NCBI RefSeq assembly: GCF_000308375.1
Contig: NZ_BAFQ01000035.1
Coordinates: 1-53,408 of the forward strand
DNA: 53,408 nt
Origin: Nocardia aobensis NBRC 100429
GTDB lineage: Bacteria > Actinomycetota > Actinomycetes > Mycobacteriales > Mycobacteriaceae
Direction: 5' to 3'
In this document: positions 28,302 to 38,756 of the stretch, piece by piece
Layout of the letters: each line of letters begins with the position of its first letter
Position numbering within the stretch: position 1 is the first letter of the stretch
Made by a program: the position numbers and the translations under genes
Notes under the pieces: generated by a model
Told to the model about the DNA's origin: nothing
What the model saw: only the letters and a program-made list of their open reading frames with translations
Database searches by the model: none

Positions 28302-31300
28302 ATGCTCGGCAAGGCTGACGTTCGTGACATCGTGGCGGCGGAGCTGGGGATCCGACCCGAGGCGATCGGATACGACGACGATCTGGTCGGTCTGGGCATG
28401 CATTCGATGAAGCTGATGCGCCTCGCCGGTCGCTGGCGCAAACAGGGCCACGAGGTCCGCAGTTCCGAACTCGCGCTCGCGCCCACGATCTCCGCCTGGG
28501 CCGAATTGCTCGGCGCCACTCCCGAACCCGCGCCCGCCGCCACCCCTGCCTCGCCCGAAGCCGGTGCCACATTCGCCGACGGCGAGGAATTTCCGCTCGC
28601 CACCATGCAGCACGCCTACTGGGTGGGCCGCCGCCAGGATCAGCGGCTCGGCGGCGTCGCCGCCCATCTCTACGTCGAATTCGACGGCCGCGGCCTGGAT
28701 GCCGAGCGCATGGGCCGTGCGGTCGAACGCCTGGTCCGGCGCCATCCCCAGTTGCGCGTGCAATTCACCGATGCCGGCACGCAGCGCGTGCTGCCCGAGC
28801 CGCTGCTCCCGGTGTTCCGGGTGGAGGATCTGCGCGCGGCCGCCGATCCGGACGCGGAACTGGAACGCCTGCGCCAGGCCAAGAGTCATCAGCGGATGGA
28901 TGTCGAGGCCGGCCAGGTCGTCGACATCACCCTCACCCTGCTGCCCGACGACGCCCACCGCGTGCACGTCGACGTGGACATGCTCGCCGGAGATGCGTTG
29001 AGCTACCGGAGAATTCTCGACGATCTGGCCGCGCTCTACGACGGCGACGCCGATCCGGCCGATACCGTCGGCTACACCTTCCGGGAATATCTCGACGCCA
29101 GAGCGCGCCAGATGCCGGACAACTCAGCGGCCCAGGCCTGGTGGGAGCAGCGACTCGCCGACCTGCCCGATATCCCGTCGTTGCCGGTCCTGGCCGAGGA
29201 CGAGCGCGCCGACCCGAGCCGCAGCATCCGGCTGCACCACTGGTTCGAACCCGAGGCCAAGGCCGGATTCGACAAGCTCGCCCACAGCCACGGTGTCACT
29301 CCGGCGGTGGCGTTGGCCACGGTGTTCGCCGAGGCCATCGCGCGCTGGTCCGCGCGGCAGCGCTTCCTGCTGAACGTCCCGCTGTTCGACCGGGAGCCGT
29401 TGCACGACGACATCGACCGTGTGGTCGGCGACTTCACCAATTCGGTCCTGGTCGACGTCGACGCCCGCGCGCCGGAATCGATGGTCGCCCGCGCCAAGCG
29501 CCTGCAACGCGAATTGCACACCTGCGCTGTGCATTCGGTGTACGAGGGCCTGGATGTGCTGCGTGATCTCGGCCGCCTGCGCGGCGCTCCGGTGACGCCG
29601 TCGGTGGTCTTCACCTCGGGCCTGGACCTGGGTGAGCTCTTCTCCGACCGGGTCACCGCGCTGTTCGGCGAGCCGGTGTGGATTCTGTCGCAGGGCCCGC
29701 AGGTCGATCTCGACGCGCAGGTCGCCGAACTGGGCGGCGGTCTGCTGGTCAACTGGGATGTGCGCCGCGACGCAATGCCCGAGGGGGTGGTCGCGGCGAT
29801 GTTCGCCGAATTCCGCCGCCTGCTGCTGGCTCTCGCCGAGCCGGGTGCGGACTGGAACGTCCCGCTGTCGATCGAGCTGCCGGCGCAGCAGCGCGCGGTG
29901 CGCGAGCGGGTGAACGACACCTTCACCGACTGGCAGGCCCGCACGCTGCACGGTGAGTTTTTCTGCCGGGCCCGGCGCAAGCCGGAGGCCGAGGCCCTGC
30001 GCTGGCGCGGCGGTGCCTGCGACTACGGCGATCTGGCCGATCAGGCGCTCGCGGTGGCCGCCGCGCTCACCGATGCCGGCGTGCGGCCCGGCGACACCGT
30101 CGCGGTGGTGATTCCCAAGGGCCACCGGCAGATTCCGGCCGTCCTCGGTGTGCTGGCCGCGGGTGCGGCCTATGTGCCGATCGGCACCGGTCAGCCGCCG
30201 GCGCGACGCGACCGCATTCTGGCACGCGCAGGCGCCCGGGTCGCGCTCACCGATGCGGCCCTCGAGCTCCCGGCCGATGTCACCGCCGTCGAATTGACCA
30301 CCGCGCTGGCCGGCCGTCGCCTCGAGCGCGCCTACGCCAGTGATCCGGACGCCGTCGCCTACGTGCTGTTCACGTCCGGCTCCACCGGTGAGCCCAAGGG
30401 TGTGGAGGTCAGCCATCGCGCCGCCGCCAACACCATCGACGCCCTCGCCGCCTCCTTCGGCCTGGATGCGAGCGCTCGGCTGCTGGGCCTGTCGTCGCTG
30501 GAATTCGATCTGTCGGTCTTCGACATCTTCGCTCCGCTCGCTCTGGGCGGTGTGCTGGTGTGCGTGGACGCCGAGATCGAGCGGGACGCCCAGGCGTGGG
30601 CCCGGCTGATCGCCGAAGACGAAGTGAGCGTGCTCAATTGCGCGCCGGGCTTGATCGGGATGCTGCTGGACGCCGCCGACGCGGCGGCATTGCGCACACT
30701 CCGGGTGGTCGTCACCGGCGGCGACCGGGTCGACGCCGAACTCGCGCATCGCCTGCGCGCCTCGGTGCCCGGCCTGCGTTTCGCCGGACTCGGCGGAGCC
30801 ACCGAGGCCGCGATCCACTCGACCGTCTGCGAAGTGACCGACGACTTCCCGGCCGACCGTGCCACCGTGCCCTACGGCACGCCGCTGGCGAATGTGGCGA
30901 TGCGGGTGGTGAACGAGCGCGGCGAGGATTGCCCCGATTGGGTCGTCGGCGAATTGTGGATCGGCGGAACCAGTGTGGCCGACGGCTACCGCGGCGACCC
31001 GGAACGCACCGCGCAGCGCTTCGTCGAATACGGCGGCCTGCGCTGGTACCGCACCGGCGACCTGGCCCGCTATCTGCCCGACGGCACCGTCGACTTCCTC
31101 GGTCGCGCCGACCATCAGGTCAAGATCCGCGGCTACCGCGTGGAACTCGGCGAGGTCGAAACCGCGCTGACCACACTGCCGTCCGTCCAGCAGGCCGTCG
31201 CCCTGGTGACCGATTCCGGCCGGTTGGCCGCCGCGGTGCGGGCCGGCGGTGTCACCACCGACGAGTTGCGGGCAGACCTGCGGGATCTGCTTCCCGCCCA

Positions 31301-31757
31301 CATGATCCCGGACCTGATCGAGATCGTGACCGAGATCCCGCTGACTCCCAACGGGAAACTGGACCGGGCCGCGATCCGGCGGCTGGTCGAGGCCGGCGCC
31401 CCCGATGCCGGCGCGTCCGCGGTGCCGCCCGCGAACGAGATCGAGGCGGCGCTGGCCTATATCACGGCGCAGATCCTCGGTGTCGAGACGGTCGGTGTGG
31501 AAACCGATTTCTTCGAGATCGGCGGCAACTCGATCCTGGCCACCACGCTCACCGCCAAGGTGCGCGGACTGCTCGCGGTCGAGAAATTCGGAGTCACCGC
31601 GGTGTTCGGCGGACGGACCGTGCGCCGCATCGCCGCGCAGCTGCAGGCAGACGGGACCACCCCGGGGCGCTTGGCGCAGGTGTCGCGAATTCTGCTGGAG
31701 CTGGCCGAAGTGCCTGTGCCCCAGACTAATTCGGCCCTCGTTCCATCGGGGAACTGA
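28302..31757 (+). CDS. MbtB-like NRPS: ArCP-Cy-A-T, aryl-oxazoline/thiazoline synthetase
   Basis: The 1151-residue product opens with an aryl carrier domain (GLGMHSMKLMRL, phosphopantetheine Ser35). A cyclisation domain follows (residues about 90-545; DMLAGDALS from Asp226 matches DxxxxDxxS, which replaces HHxxxDG). The A domain runs from about 560 to 1030 (LFTSGSTGEPKG near 688, PNGKLDRA near 1017), and a carrier domain ends it (FFEIGGNSILA near 1073). It should condense an aryl acid, such as salicylate, with Ser, Thr or Cys and cyclise it. The pocket reading D-L-F-N-V-T-L-I-H-K fits the Cy-associated Cys/Ser/Thr group (DLYNLSLIWK type). Unlike MbtB it has no C-terminal thioesterase. GAGGAG precedes ATG 28302. 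Confidence 0.93.
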   Translation: MLGKADVRDIVAAELGIRPEAIGYDDDLVGLGMHSMKLMRLAGRWRKQGHEVRSSELALAPTISAWAELLGATPEPAPAATPASPEAGATFADGEEFPLATMQHAYWVGRRQDQRLGGVAAHLYVEFDGRGLDAERMGRAVERLVRRHPQLRVQFTDAGTQRVLPEPLLPVFRVEDLRAAADPDAELERLRQAKSHQRMDVEAGQVVDITLTLLPDDAHRVHVDVDMLAGDALSYRRILDDLAALYDGDADPADTVGYTFREYLDARARQMPDNSAAQAWWEQRLADLPDIPSLPVLAEDERADPSRSIRLHHWFEPEAKAGFDKLAHSHGVTPAVALATVFAEAIARWSARQRFLLNVPLFDREPLHDDIDRVVGDFTNSVLVDVDARAPESMVARAKRLQRELHTCAVHSVYEGLDVLRDLGRLRGAPVTPSVVFTSGLDLGELFSDRVTALFGEPVWILSQGPQVDLDAQVAELGGGLLVNWDVRRDAMPEGVVAAMFAEFRRLLLALAEPGADWNVPLSIELPAQQRAVRERVNDTFTDWQARTLHGEFFCRARRKPEAEALRWRGGACDYGDLADQALAVAAALTDAGVRPGDTVAVVIPKGHRQIPAVLGVLAAGAAYVPIGTGQPPARRDRILARAGARVALTDAALELPADVTAVELTTALAGRRLERAYASDPDAVAYVLFTSGSTGEPKGVEVSHRAAANTIDALAASFGLDASARLLGLSSLEFDLSVFDIFAPLALGGVLVCVDAEIERDAQAWARLIAEDEVSVLNCAPGLIGMLLDAADAAALRTLRVVVTGGDRVDAELAHRLRASVPGLRFAGLGGATEAAIHSTVCEVTDDFPADRATVPYGTPLANVAMRVVNERGEDCPDWVVGELWIGGTSVADGYRGDPERTAQRFVEYGGLRWYRTGDLARYLPDGTVDFLGRADHQVKIRGYRVELGEVETALTTLPSVQQAVALVTDSGRLAAAVRAGGVTTDELRADLRDLLPAHMIPDLIEIVTEIPLTPNGKLDRAAIRRLVEAGAPDAGASAVPPANEIEAALAYITAQILGVETVGVETDFFEIGGNSILATTLTAKVRGLLAVEKFGVTAVFGGRTVRRIAAQLQADGTTPGRLAQVSRILLELAEVPVPQTNSALVPSGN

Positions 31758-31806
31758 CCGCAGCCCCGGGCCCCGAGTTTTCGTTGTAGACAGATTGGTT
31801 CGTCAG

Positions 31807-34800
31807 ATGCGTTCGCTGGAAGACCTGCAGGTAGCGATGGCGGCTCGGCTCGCCGAGGAAGGTTTGGCCACCGCCGCGGCCGTGCCGGTACGCCGGAATC
31901 CGCAGCGGGCGCCGTTGTCGTTCGGTCAGCGTTACGTGTGGGCGCATCAGCAGATTTCGCCCGGCAGCTCCGCCTACAACCTGTGCCTGGCGCTGACCTT
32001 CGAGGGCGCGGTGGACGCCGAGCCGGTCGATGTGGCGGCGCTACGCACGGCCTTCGCCGCGCTCGTCGAGCGGCACGAGGTGCTGCGCACCACCTATCAC
32101 ACCGATGAGGACGGTGAGCCCTATCAGCGGATCCACGCCGACCTGCCGCCCCGGCTGCGGGAGGAGGATCTGTCCGGTCTCGCCGAGGAGCAGGCCCGGC
32201 GGCGGTTGCGCGAGCTGACCGAGTCCGCGGCCCGCGAAACCTTCGATCTGACAGCGGAATCCTCGCTGCGGGTGACCTTCGTCCGGATATCCGCCGCCGA
32301 ACTGGTCGCGGTGGTCGTGATTCAACACATCGCATGGGACGGGATGACGCTGCCCGCGCTCTCCCGGGATGTGGAGAACTTCTACCGGCAGGCACTGACC
32401 GGCCCGGTCACGGTGGAGCCGCTGCGGTTGCAGGTCGCCGATTTCGCCGAATGGGAGGCCGACCGGTTCGCCGCCGAGGACCATGCCGAGGATATTCGCT
32501 TCTGGCAGAGCCGCTTCGACGGTGAACTCCCGGAACTGCAACTGCCCTACGATCGCCGTCCGGTGGCGGCCACCGAACGCGGTGCCCGCTGCGATCGCCC
32601 GCTGAGCGCGGCCGCCGACACCGCGCTGCGCCGCCTCACCGCCGAACTGCGCACCACCCCGTTCTCGGTATTCCTCGCCGCCTACTACCTCGCGCTGCGC
32701 GAGATGACCGGGCGCGGCGACATGGTCATCGGCACCACCGTGGCCAACCGCGAAGAGTCCGGGATGGAGCTGCTGATCGGCAATCTCAGCAATATGCTCC
32801 CGCTGCACATCGCCGGCCGTGACGACCAGCGCTTCGCCGAACTGGTCGAACAGGTGCGCGGCGTCATCACCGACGCGTTCGGGCACAAGCATTTCCCGCA
32901 GGAAGGCATCGTCCGCGCGGTGAACGCCGCGACCGGCAACGTCGGCTCGAATCTGTTCGACACGATGGTGCTGTTCCTGCACCAGAAGATCGACGGCCCC
33001 CAGTTGCCGGGGGTCACCACCAGCTGGGAGCTGATGGGCAACGGCGCCGCCCTGCTGCCGCTGGTGGTGGAGACGTTCATGCACGGTGATCGGACCGACG
33101 TCCAGATCACGTATCGCACCGACCTCTTCGACGCCGTGACGATCGATCGCCTGCACGAGTACATCGATCTGGTGCTCGCCACCGCGACCGCCGATCGGCG
33201 GGTATCGGAGCTGGCCACCCTGTCGGCGACCGATCGCGCGGCGCTGGCGCAGTGGTCGCACGGCGCCTCGGTGCCGATCGAGGCGGAGACCGCCGACGCG
33301 ATGATCCGTGCCTCCGCGCGCACCCACCCGGACCGCACGGCCGTGGTGTTCGGCGATATCGAACTGACCTACCGCGAATTCGATACCCGGGTGAACCGGC
33401 TCGCGCGACTGCTGCTGGAAGACGGGGTGCGGCCCGGTGATCGCGTCGGTGTCCACGCCGAACGCAGTGAGCGGCTGCCGATCGCGTTCGCGGCGGTACT
33501 GCGCGTCGGCGCGGTGTACTTCCCGATCGACCCCAGCTACCCGATCGACCGCATCGAGTACATGCTCGGCGATGCCGAACCGGCGCTGCTGCTGACATCG
33601 GCCGACAAGGCGCTGAGCGTCGAAACCGTTGTGCCCGCAATCGATCTCACCGACACGAAGGTGATCGAACGCCTGTCCGCCCTCGACGGCTCGGAGCTGT
33701 CGCCTGCCGCGCTGCAGCGGCCTCTGCATCCGCTCGACCCCGCCTATCTGCTCTACACCTCCGGCACCACCGGCCGCCCCAAAGGCGTCGTGATCCACCA
33801 CCGCGGCATCGCCAACCACGTGCAGTGGATGCGCGACTATCTCGGCTTCGGCGAGGAGCGCATCCTGCAGAAGGCGCCGATCGGCTTCGACGTCTCGGTC
33901 TTCGAACTGGTGAACGCGCTGTGCACCGGATCGGCGACGGTGCTGCCGCCGCCGCAGTGGTGGCAGGCCGACGTGGAGGCACTCGCCGAGATCATCCACC
34001 GGCATCGCATCACACAGATCTCGTTGGTACCCAGCGTGGTTCGCGCCTTCATCGACGCCGGACCGGATCCGGCGCGGCTGCAGTCCATGCGCTATGTGTA
34101 CCTGGGCGGCGAGGCGGTACCGCCGGCGCTGGTCGAGGAATCGAGCCGCTTCTTCGGCGGCACGGTGCTCGGCCTCTACGGCCCGACCGAGGGCTCGATG
34201 GACCTCATGCACGAGGACTTCGCCGGCCGCACGACCACGCAAGCCACGGCCGGCGCTGCGCTCGAACCGGCGCTCATCGGCCTGCCCGAATGGAATTCGT
34301 CCGTCTACGTGCTGGACGAGCGGTTGCGGCAGGTCCCGCCCGGCGTGATCGGTGAGCTCTACCTCGGCGGCGTGCAACTCGCGCAGGGCTACCACCGCCG
34401 CCCCGATCTGACCGCCGGAGCCTTCGTGGCGTGCCCGTTCGCCGGTGAGCCCGGGGCCCGGATGTATCGCACCGGCGATATCGTGCGCTGGAATTCGCAG
34501 GGCCGCATGGAATATCTGGGCCGGGTCGACGATCAGGTGAAGGTGCGCGGGCATCGCATCGAACTCGGTGAGATCGGCACCGTGCTGCGTCGCGTACCCG
34601 GGATCGCCTCCGCCGTAGCGATCACCGTGCCGCAGAATGCGCAGAGCCATGACCTGGCGCTGGTGGCCTACTATGTGCCCGAAGCGAATTCGCAATTCGC
34701 CACCGGCGGTGACGCCGAGAACACCGAGCGCATCAAAGCCGCACTGGCACAACGCCTGCCGGAATACATGATCCCCACGGCACTGGTGAAACTGGCGGCA

Positions 34801-37800
34801 CTGCCGCTGACCGCCAACGGCAAACTCGACCGCCGGGCACTGCCGCAGCCGGATCTCGGTGGCAGCACCGGCCACGGCCGGGAACTGCGCGCGGGCGCCG
34901 AAGCCGCGGTCGCGGAGGTGGTGCGCGCGGTGCTGCACCTCGGCGATACCACCGCGCTGGCGGCCGACGACGACTTCCTGGCGCTGGGCGGCGATTCCAT
35001 CAGCGCGATCCGGATGGCGTCGGCGTTGAAGAAGTACGGATTGCTGATCACCACCAGCGCCCTGTTCGACGCGCGCACGATCGCCCGCATCGCCGCGGCG
35101 TGCGAGCCGATCGTCGAGAGCAGCGGCCCGGCACTGGTCGAGGCGGACAGCCCGGCCGGCTGGATCCCGCTCAACCCCATCGCGGCCCTGCTCACCGAAC
35201 AATCCGGCGACTACCACGCCTACACCCAGGCCACCGCGGTCGTAGCCCCCGCACACAGCACACGTGAGCAGATCGCCGAGGTGGTCTCGGCGCTGGCCGC
35301 ACGTCATCCGATGCTGCGTGCCCGGCTCGGCACCGATCCACAGGGCGCCACGGCCTATTACGTCCCGGAACCGGACGAGCCGGCCGCCGCGCCCACCGTC
35401 GCGGAGATCGTGATCGGCGACGAGAACTGGGATCGCACCGCGGGTGCGCGCCTGAACGAGCAGCTGGCCGAATTGAGCGCGCAGCTGGACCCCGCCGCGG
35501 GCCGCATGCTCGCCGCCGCCTGGGTGCACTCCGCCGACGGAACGCAGGGGCGGCTGCTGCTGGTCGTCCACCACCTGGTGGTCGACGGTGTGTCCTGGCG
35601 GGTTCTGCACGACGATCTGCGCGGCCTGTGGGGTGTCGCGGCCGCGACGGTCGAACCGCAGCCGGGAACCTCGGTCAAGACCTGGAACACCAGCCTGGTG
35701 CACGTGGCGAACAGCGACGCCGTACTCGCGACGCTGCCGTACTGGCGCGCGGCCGCCGAGGCGGTGGATCCGCTGCTCGGCAGCCGCGCCCTGGACCCCG
35801 CCGTCGACACCGTCGCGACCGTCCGCGAGGTCACCGCCACCCTCGACGCGGACGACACCGCGTTCCTGATGAGCACGGCCACCACGGCTTTCGGCTGCGA
35901 CTTCCTCGACATCCAGGTCGCCTCGCTGGCCGTGGCGATTCATCGCTTCCGCCGCCGCCGCGACCGGGACGCGCAGGCGGTGGCGGTGACGATGGAACGG
36001 CACGGCCGGGTCGAAACCCTGTTCAGCGGAGTCGATCTGGCCAACACCGTCGGCTGGTTCACCACCACCTATCCGGTGTCGCTGTGTATCCCGGATGCGG
36101 GCGAGCAGGTGGAATCCGCGGTGAAAGCGGTCAAGGAGCAACTGCTCGCGGTGCCCGAATCGGGAATCGGCTGGGGACTGCTGAGCCGGCTCAACCCCGG
36201 CACCCGCGCCGAGCTGGCGGGTTCGCCCTCGCCGCAGGTGAGTTTCAACTACATGGGCCGCTTCGCCGCCTCCGGCGCCGCCGACCGCGAATCGGTCCGA
36301 ACCTGGGATGCCGCAACGGAATTCGGCTATATGGGCGGTCACGCGGATCCGGCGATGCCGGCCCCCGCCCTGCTGGACATCAACACGGTGGCACTGGCCG
36401 ACGGCGACAGCGTGCGATTGCATGCCTCCTTCCGCTTCCCGGCGGGACCGCTGTCCGACGACGACGCCGGCGAACTGGCCCAGCTGTGGACCGAGGGCCT
36501 CGGTGAACTCGTGAAGACGGTGCGCGACAACCCTGTTCGCCGCCTCACGCCCAGCGACGTGGTCGCCGACGAGGTATCCCAGCTGGACCTGGATCGCTGG
36601 CAGGCGCTGTATCGCGGCTGTGTGGACATCTATCCGCTGGCGCCGCTGCAGGCCGGCTTGTACTTCACCGCGCTCGGCTCCGCGGGCAACGACGTCTACA
36701 ACGTGCAGACGCTGATCGGGGTGCGCGGCGCACTCGACCTGCCGCTGCTGGCCGCATCCTTCGACACCGTCCTGAACCGCTATCCCAACCTGCGCGTATC
36801 GATTTCGGTGTCCCATGCCGGACAGCCGTACGCGGTGGTCGCCGACCACATGCGGATCCCGGTGCGCGAGATCGACTTCGCGGACCTGCCCGACGCGCAG
36901 CAGCGGTTGCGGGAGTTCTTCCGCGCCGATCAGGCCGAGCATTTCGACCTCACGCACGGACCGCTCCTGCGGGTGACGGTGGTGCATCTTCCCGACGACC
37001 ACCACATGGTCGTACTGACCTCGCACCATCTGCTCACCGACGGCTGGTCGGGTCAGCTGCTGCCGCGCGAGATCTTCGCCGAATACGCCGGTCGCGGCGG
37101 GCAGCCGCTCGGCGATCCGGAAACCTTCGCGCGCTTCCTGCGCCTCACCCGGGATCGGGAGCAGGCCACCGAGGCGGCCTGGCAGAGCTATCTCGAGGAT
37201 GTGCGACCGTGCCTCGTCGCCCCGGCCCGCACGCCCGGCAGTGGCGGTGTCCCGGAGGGGCGCACATTCGTCCTCGACGACGACACGGTCGCGCGCGCCA
37301 CCGAACTGGCCGCGGAGCAGGGCGCCACCTTCAGCCTGGTCTGCCAGCTCGCCTGGGCGAACGCGCTGCGGTACGTCACCGGCGAGCAGGCAACGGTGTT
37401 CGGTGAGGTGGTGTCGGGCCGGCCCGCCGATCTCGACGGCGTCGACCATGCCGTCGGCTGTTTCGCCAACACCATCCCGGTCGCGATCGACCTGGCCGGC
37501 GACCGCACCTGGCGCGACCATCTCGCCGAGATGCAACGTCATCGCGTGGAACTGATGGAGTACCACCAGTACCGGCTCACCTCGGCGATGCGGGCGGCGG
37601 GACGATCCGGCCCGGCGGCGCGCAAGCTGTTCGACAGCATGTTCGTCTTCCAGTCCTATCCGCCGGGGCGCGACGAGCTGGAAACCTCGTTGCGCGAGGG
37701 CGGTTTGGAGCTGGTGTCGTTCGAGGGCGGCGGCGCCACCGACAACGCCCTGCTGCTGATGATCTTCCCGGCGAATTCCCTGCTGCCCGGCGACGCCGTG

Positions 37801-37980
37801 CAGGCCGTGGTGTTCTACGCCGAGGACAGCTTCGAAGCCGACGATGCCCGCATCGTCGAGACCGCCTTCCGGAATACGTTGCGCGCCATCGCCGAACAGC
37901 CCGACCGCGCCGTCGCCGACACCACCGTGATCGACGACGAGGATCAGGGCCTGCTGGTGATGCGGCGGATGTGGCAGTGA
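31807..37980 (+). CDS. NRPS with C-A-T-E-C domains
   Basis: The 2057-residue product has a C domain (QHIAWDG near 173, catalytic His present), an A domain (LLYTSGTTGRPKG near 648, LYGPTEGS near 790, ANGKLDRR near 1004) and a carrier domain (FLALGGDSISA near 1058). An E domain follows (VVHHLVVDGVSW near 1252, TVGWFTTTYP, FNYMGRF near 1480), then a final C domain (SHHLLTDGWS near 1740, intact). It would add one residue, epimerise it, and use the terminal C to pass or close the chain. MbtF in mycobactin also ends in a C-like domain thought to form the caprolactam. The pocket reading is D-V-F-S-V-L-L-M-D-K. ATG 31807 gives a normal N-terminus after a 49-bp gap without a strong ribosome site. Confidence 0.92.
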   Translation: MRSLEDLQVAMAARLAEEGLATAAAVPVRRNPQRAPLSFGQRYVWAHQQISPGSSAYNLCLALTFEGAVDAEPVDVAALRTAFAALVERHEVLRTTYHTDEDGEPYQRIHADLPPRLREEDLSGLAEEQARRRLRELTESAARETFDLTAESSLRVTFVRISAAELVAVVVIQHIAWDGMTLPALSRDVENFYRQALTGPVTVEPLRLQVADFAEWEADRFAAEDHAEDIRFWQSRFDGELPELQLPYDRRPVAATERGARCDRPLSAAADTALRRLTAELRTTPFSVFLAAYYLALREMTGRGDMVIGTTVANREESGMELLIGNLSNMLPLHIAGRDDQRFAELVEQVRGVITDAFGHKHFPQEGIVRAVNAATGNVGSNLFDTMVLFLHQKIDGPQLPGVTTSWELMGNGAALLPLVVETFMHGDRTDVQITYRTDLFDAVTIDRLHEYIDLVLATATADRRVSELATLSATDRAALAQWSHGASVPIEAETADAMIRASARTHPDRTAVVFGDIELTYREFDTRVNRLARLLLEDGVRPGDRVGVHAERSERLPIAFAAVLRVGAVYFPIDPSYPIDRIEYMLGDAEPALLLTSADKALSVETVVPAIDLTDTKVIERLSALDGSELSPAALQRPLHPLDPAYLLYTSGTTGRPKGVVIHHRGIANHVQWMRDYLGFGEERILQKAPIGFDVSVFELVNALCTGSATVLPPPQWWQADVEALAEIIHRHRITQISLVPSVVRAFIDAGPDPARLQSMRYVYLGGEAVPPALVEESSRFFGGTVLGLYGPTEGSMDLMHEDFAGRTTTQATAGAALEPALIGLPEWNSSVYVLDERLRQVPPGVIGELYLGGVQLAQGYHRRPDLTAGAFVACPFAGEPGARMYRTGDIVRWNSQGRMEYLGRVDDQVKVRGHRIELGEIGTVLRRVPGIASAVAITVPQNAQSHDLALVAYYVPEANSQFATGGDAENTERIKAALAQRLPEYMIPTALVKLAALPLTANGKLDRRALPQPDLGGSTGHGRELRAGAEAAVAEVVRAVLHLGDTTALAADDDFLALGGDSISAIRMASALKKYGLLITTSALFDARTIARIAAACEPIVESSGPALVEADSPAGWIPLNPIAALLTEQSGDYHAYTQATAVVAPAHSTREQIAEVVSALAARHPMLRARLGTDPQGATAYYVPEPDEPAAAPTVAEIVIGDENWDRTAGARLNEQLAELSAQLDPAAGRMLAAAWVHSADGTQGRLLLVVHHLVVDGVSWRVLHDDLRGLWGVAAATVEPQPGTSVKTWNTSLVHVANSDAVLATLPYWRAAAEAVDPLLGSRALDPAVDTVATVREVTATLDADDTAFLMSTATTAFGCDFLDIQVASLAVAIHRFRRRRDRDAQAVAVTMERHGRVETLFSGVDLANTVGWFTTTYPVSLCIPDAGEQVESAVKAVKEQLLAVPESGIGWGLLSRLNPGTRAELAGSPSPQVSFNYMGRFAASGAADRESVRTWDAATEFGYMGGHADPAMPAPALLDINTVALADGDSVRLHASFRFPAGPLSDDDAGELAQLWTEGLGELVKTVRDNPVRRLTPSDVVADEVSQLDLDRWQALYRGCVDIYPLAPLQAGLYFTALGSAGNDVYNVQTLIGVRGALDLPLLAASFDTVLNRYPNLRVSISVSHAGQPYAVVADHMRIPVREIDFADLPDAQQRLREFFRADQAEHFDLTHGPLLRVTVVHLPDDHHMVVLTSHHLLTDGWSGQLLPREIFAEYAGRGGQPLGDPETFARFLRLTRDREQATEAAWQSYLEDVRPCLVAPARTPGSGGVPEGRTFVLDDDTVARATELAAEQGATFSLVCQLAWANALRYVTGEQATVFGEVVSGRPADLDGVDHAVGCFANTIPVAIDLAGDRTWRDHLAEMQRHRVELMEYHQYRLTSAMRAAGRSGPAARKLFDSMFVFQSYPPGRDELETSLREGGLELVSFEGGGATDNALLLMIFPANSLLPGDAVQAVVFYAEDSFEADDARIVETAFRNTLRAIAEQPDRAVADTTVIDDEDQGLLVMRRMWQ

Positions 37981-38003
37981 CAGACATGAGGAGTCAGACG
38001 AGC

Positions 38004-38756
38004 ATGGCAGCAGCACCCGGTTGGATCCGGCAGTTCCACGCACCGCGCGGCGCGAGCGCACCGCTGATCATCTGCCCGCACGCGGGCGGCGGCGCATCGA
38101 CCTACCGGCCCTTCTCGAAGCAGTTGCGCGAATATTTCGATGTCGGTGTGCTGCAGTATCCCGGCCGTCAGGACCGGGCTCGCGAGGCCGCGTTGCAGAC
38201 GTTGCCCGAGATCGCCGAGGGCGCCTTCGACGAATTCGCGCTCTCGCCGTGGAATCGCGACGAGCCGATCACGGTGCTGGGCCACAGCATGGGGTCGATC
38301 GTGGCCTTCGAATTCGTGCGCATCGCCGAATCCGAAGGAGTTCCGGTGCGATTGCTCGCGGTTTCGGGTGCGGTTCCCCCGGGCCGGGTCGCCGAGATGC
38401 CGAACCATCCGACCGAGGACGAACAGTTGCTCGACCATATGGCCGGGCTGGAGGGCACCGGATCGGATCTGCTCGGCAATCGTGAGCTGATGCGGATGGC
38501 GCTCCCGGCGCTGAAGGCCGACTACGCCGCCTTCGACCGCTATTCCTGCCCGGCGGACGTGCGCGTGCAGGCCCCCGTCCAGGCGATGGGCGGCAGCGAC
38601 GACGACTACGTCACCATGGGCGACCTCTACGGCTGGCAGCAGCACACCGAATCGGACCTGCGGGTGTCGATGTTCGACGGTGGCCACTTCTATCTGCACG
38701 ACCACGTCGAGGGCATCGCGGAGCTGCTGGTCGCGGAAATGGAGACCACATCATGA
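38004..38756 (+). CDS. Type II thioesterase (editing), MbtT-like
   Basis: The product has about 250 residues and an alpha/beta hydrolase fold: LIICPHAGGGASTYRPFSK, QYPGRQDRAREA, and the nucleophile elbow VLGHSMGSIVAFE carrying the catalytic Ser. The catalytic Asp region and His (DGGHFYLHDH) are near the end. Type II thioesterases remove misloaded or stalled acyl groups from carrier domains; an in-trans release role is also possible because no thioesterase domain is fused to the NRPSs here. Starts at GTG 37977 (GTGA overlap with the NRPS stop) or ATG 38004 are both plausible; AGGAG 10 bases before 38004 favours it. The stop overlaps the ketosynthase ATG. Confidence 0.9.
   Translation: MAAAPGWIRQFHAPRGASAPLIICPHAGGGASTYRPFSKQLREYFDVGVLQYPGRQDRAREAALQTLPEIAEGAFDEFALSPWNRDEPITVLGHSMGSIVAFEFVRIAESEGVPVRLLAVSGAVPPGRVAEMPNHPTEDEQLLDHMAGLEGTGSDLLGNRELMRMALPALKADYAAFDRYSCPADVRVQAPVQAMGGSDDDYVTMGDLYGWQQHTESDLRVSMFDGGHFYLHDHVEGIAELLVAEMETTS

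Noticed and set aside
28302..28500. Considered that the N-terminal carrier of the MbtB-like enzyme is a normal PCP
   Set aside because: It is at the very N-terminus before a cyclisation domain and has the aryl-carrier context, so ArCP is the better reading.
31405..31806. In-frame extension of the C-A-T-E-C NRPS into the preceding NRPS
   Set aside because: The extension lies over the MbtB-like carrier domain in another frame, and its translation has no domain pattern.
32041..38061. Very long minus-strand open frame (about 2000 codons) opposite the C-A-T-E-C NRPS
   Set aside because: It is a shadow of the plus-strand NRPS: high GC removes stops, and the translation is rich in Arg/His/Gly with no family motifs.
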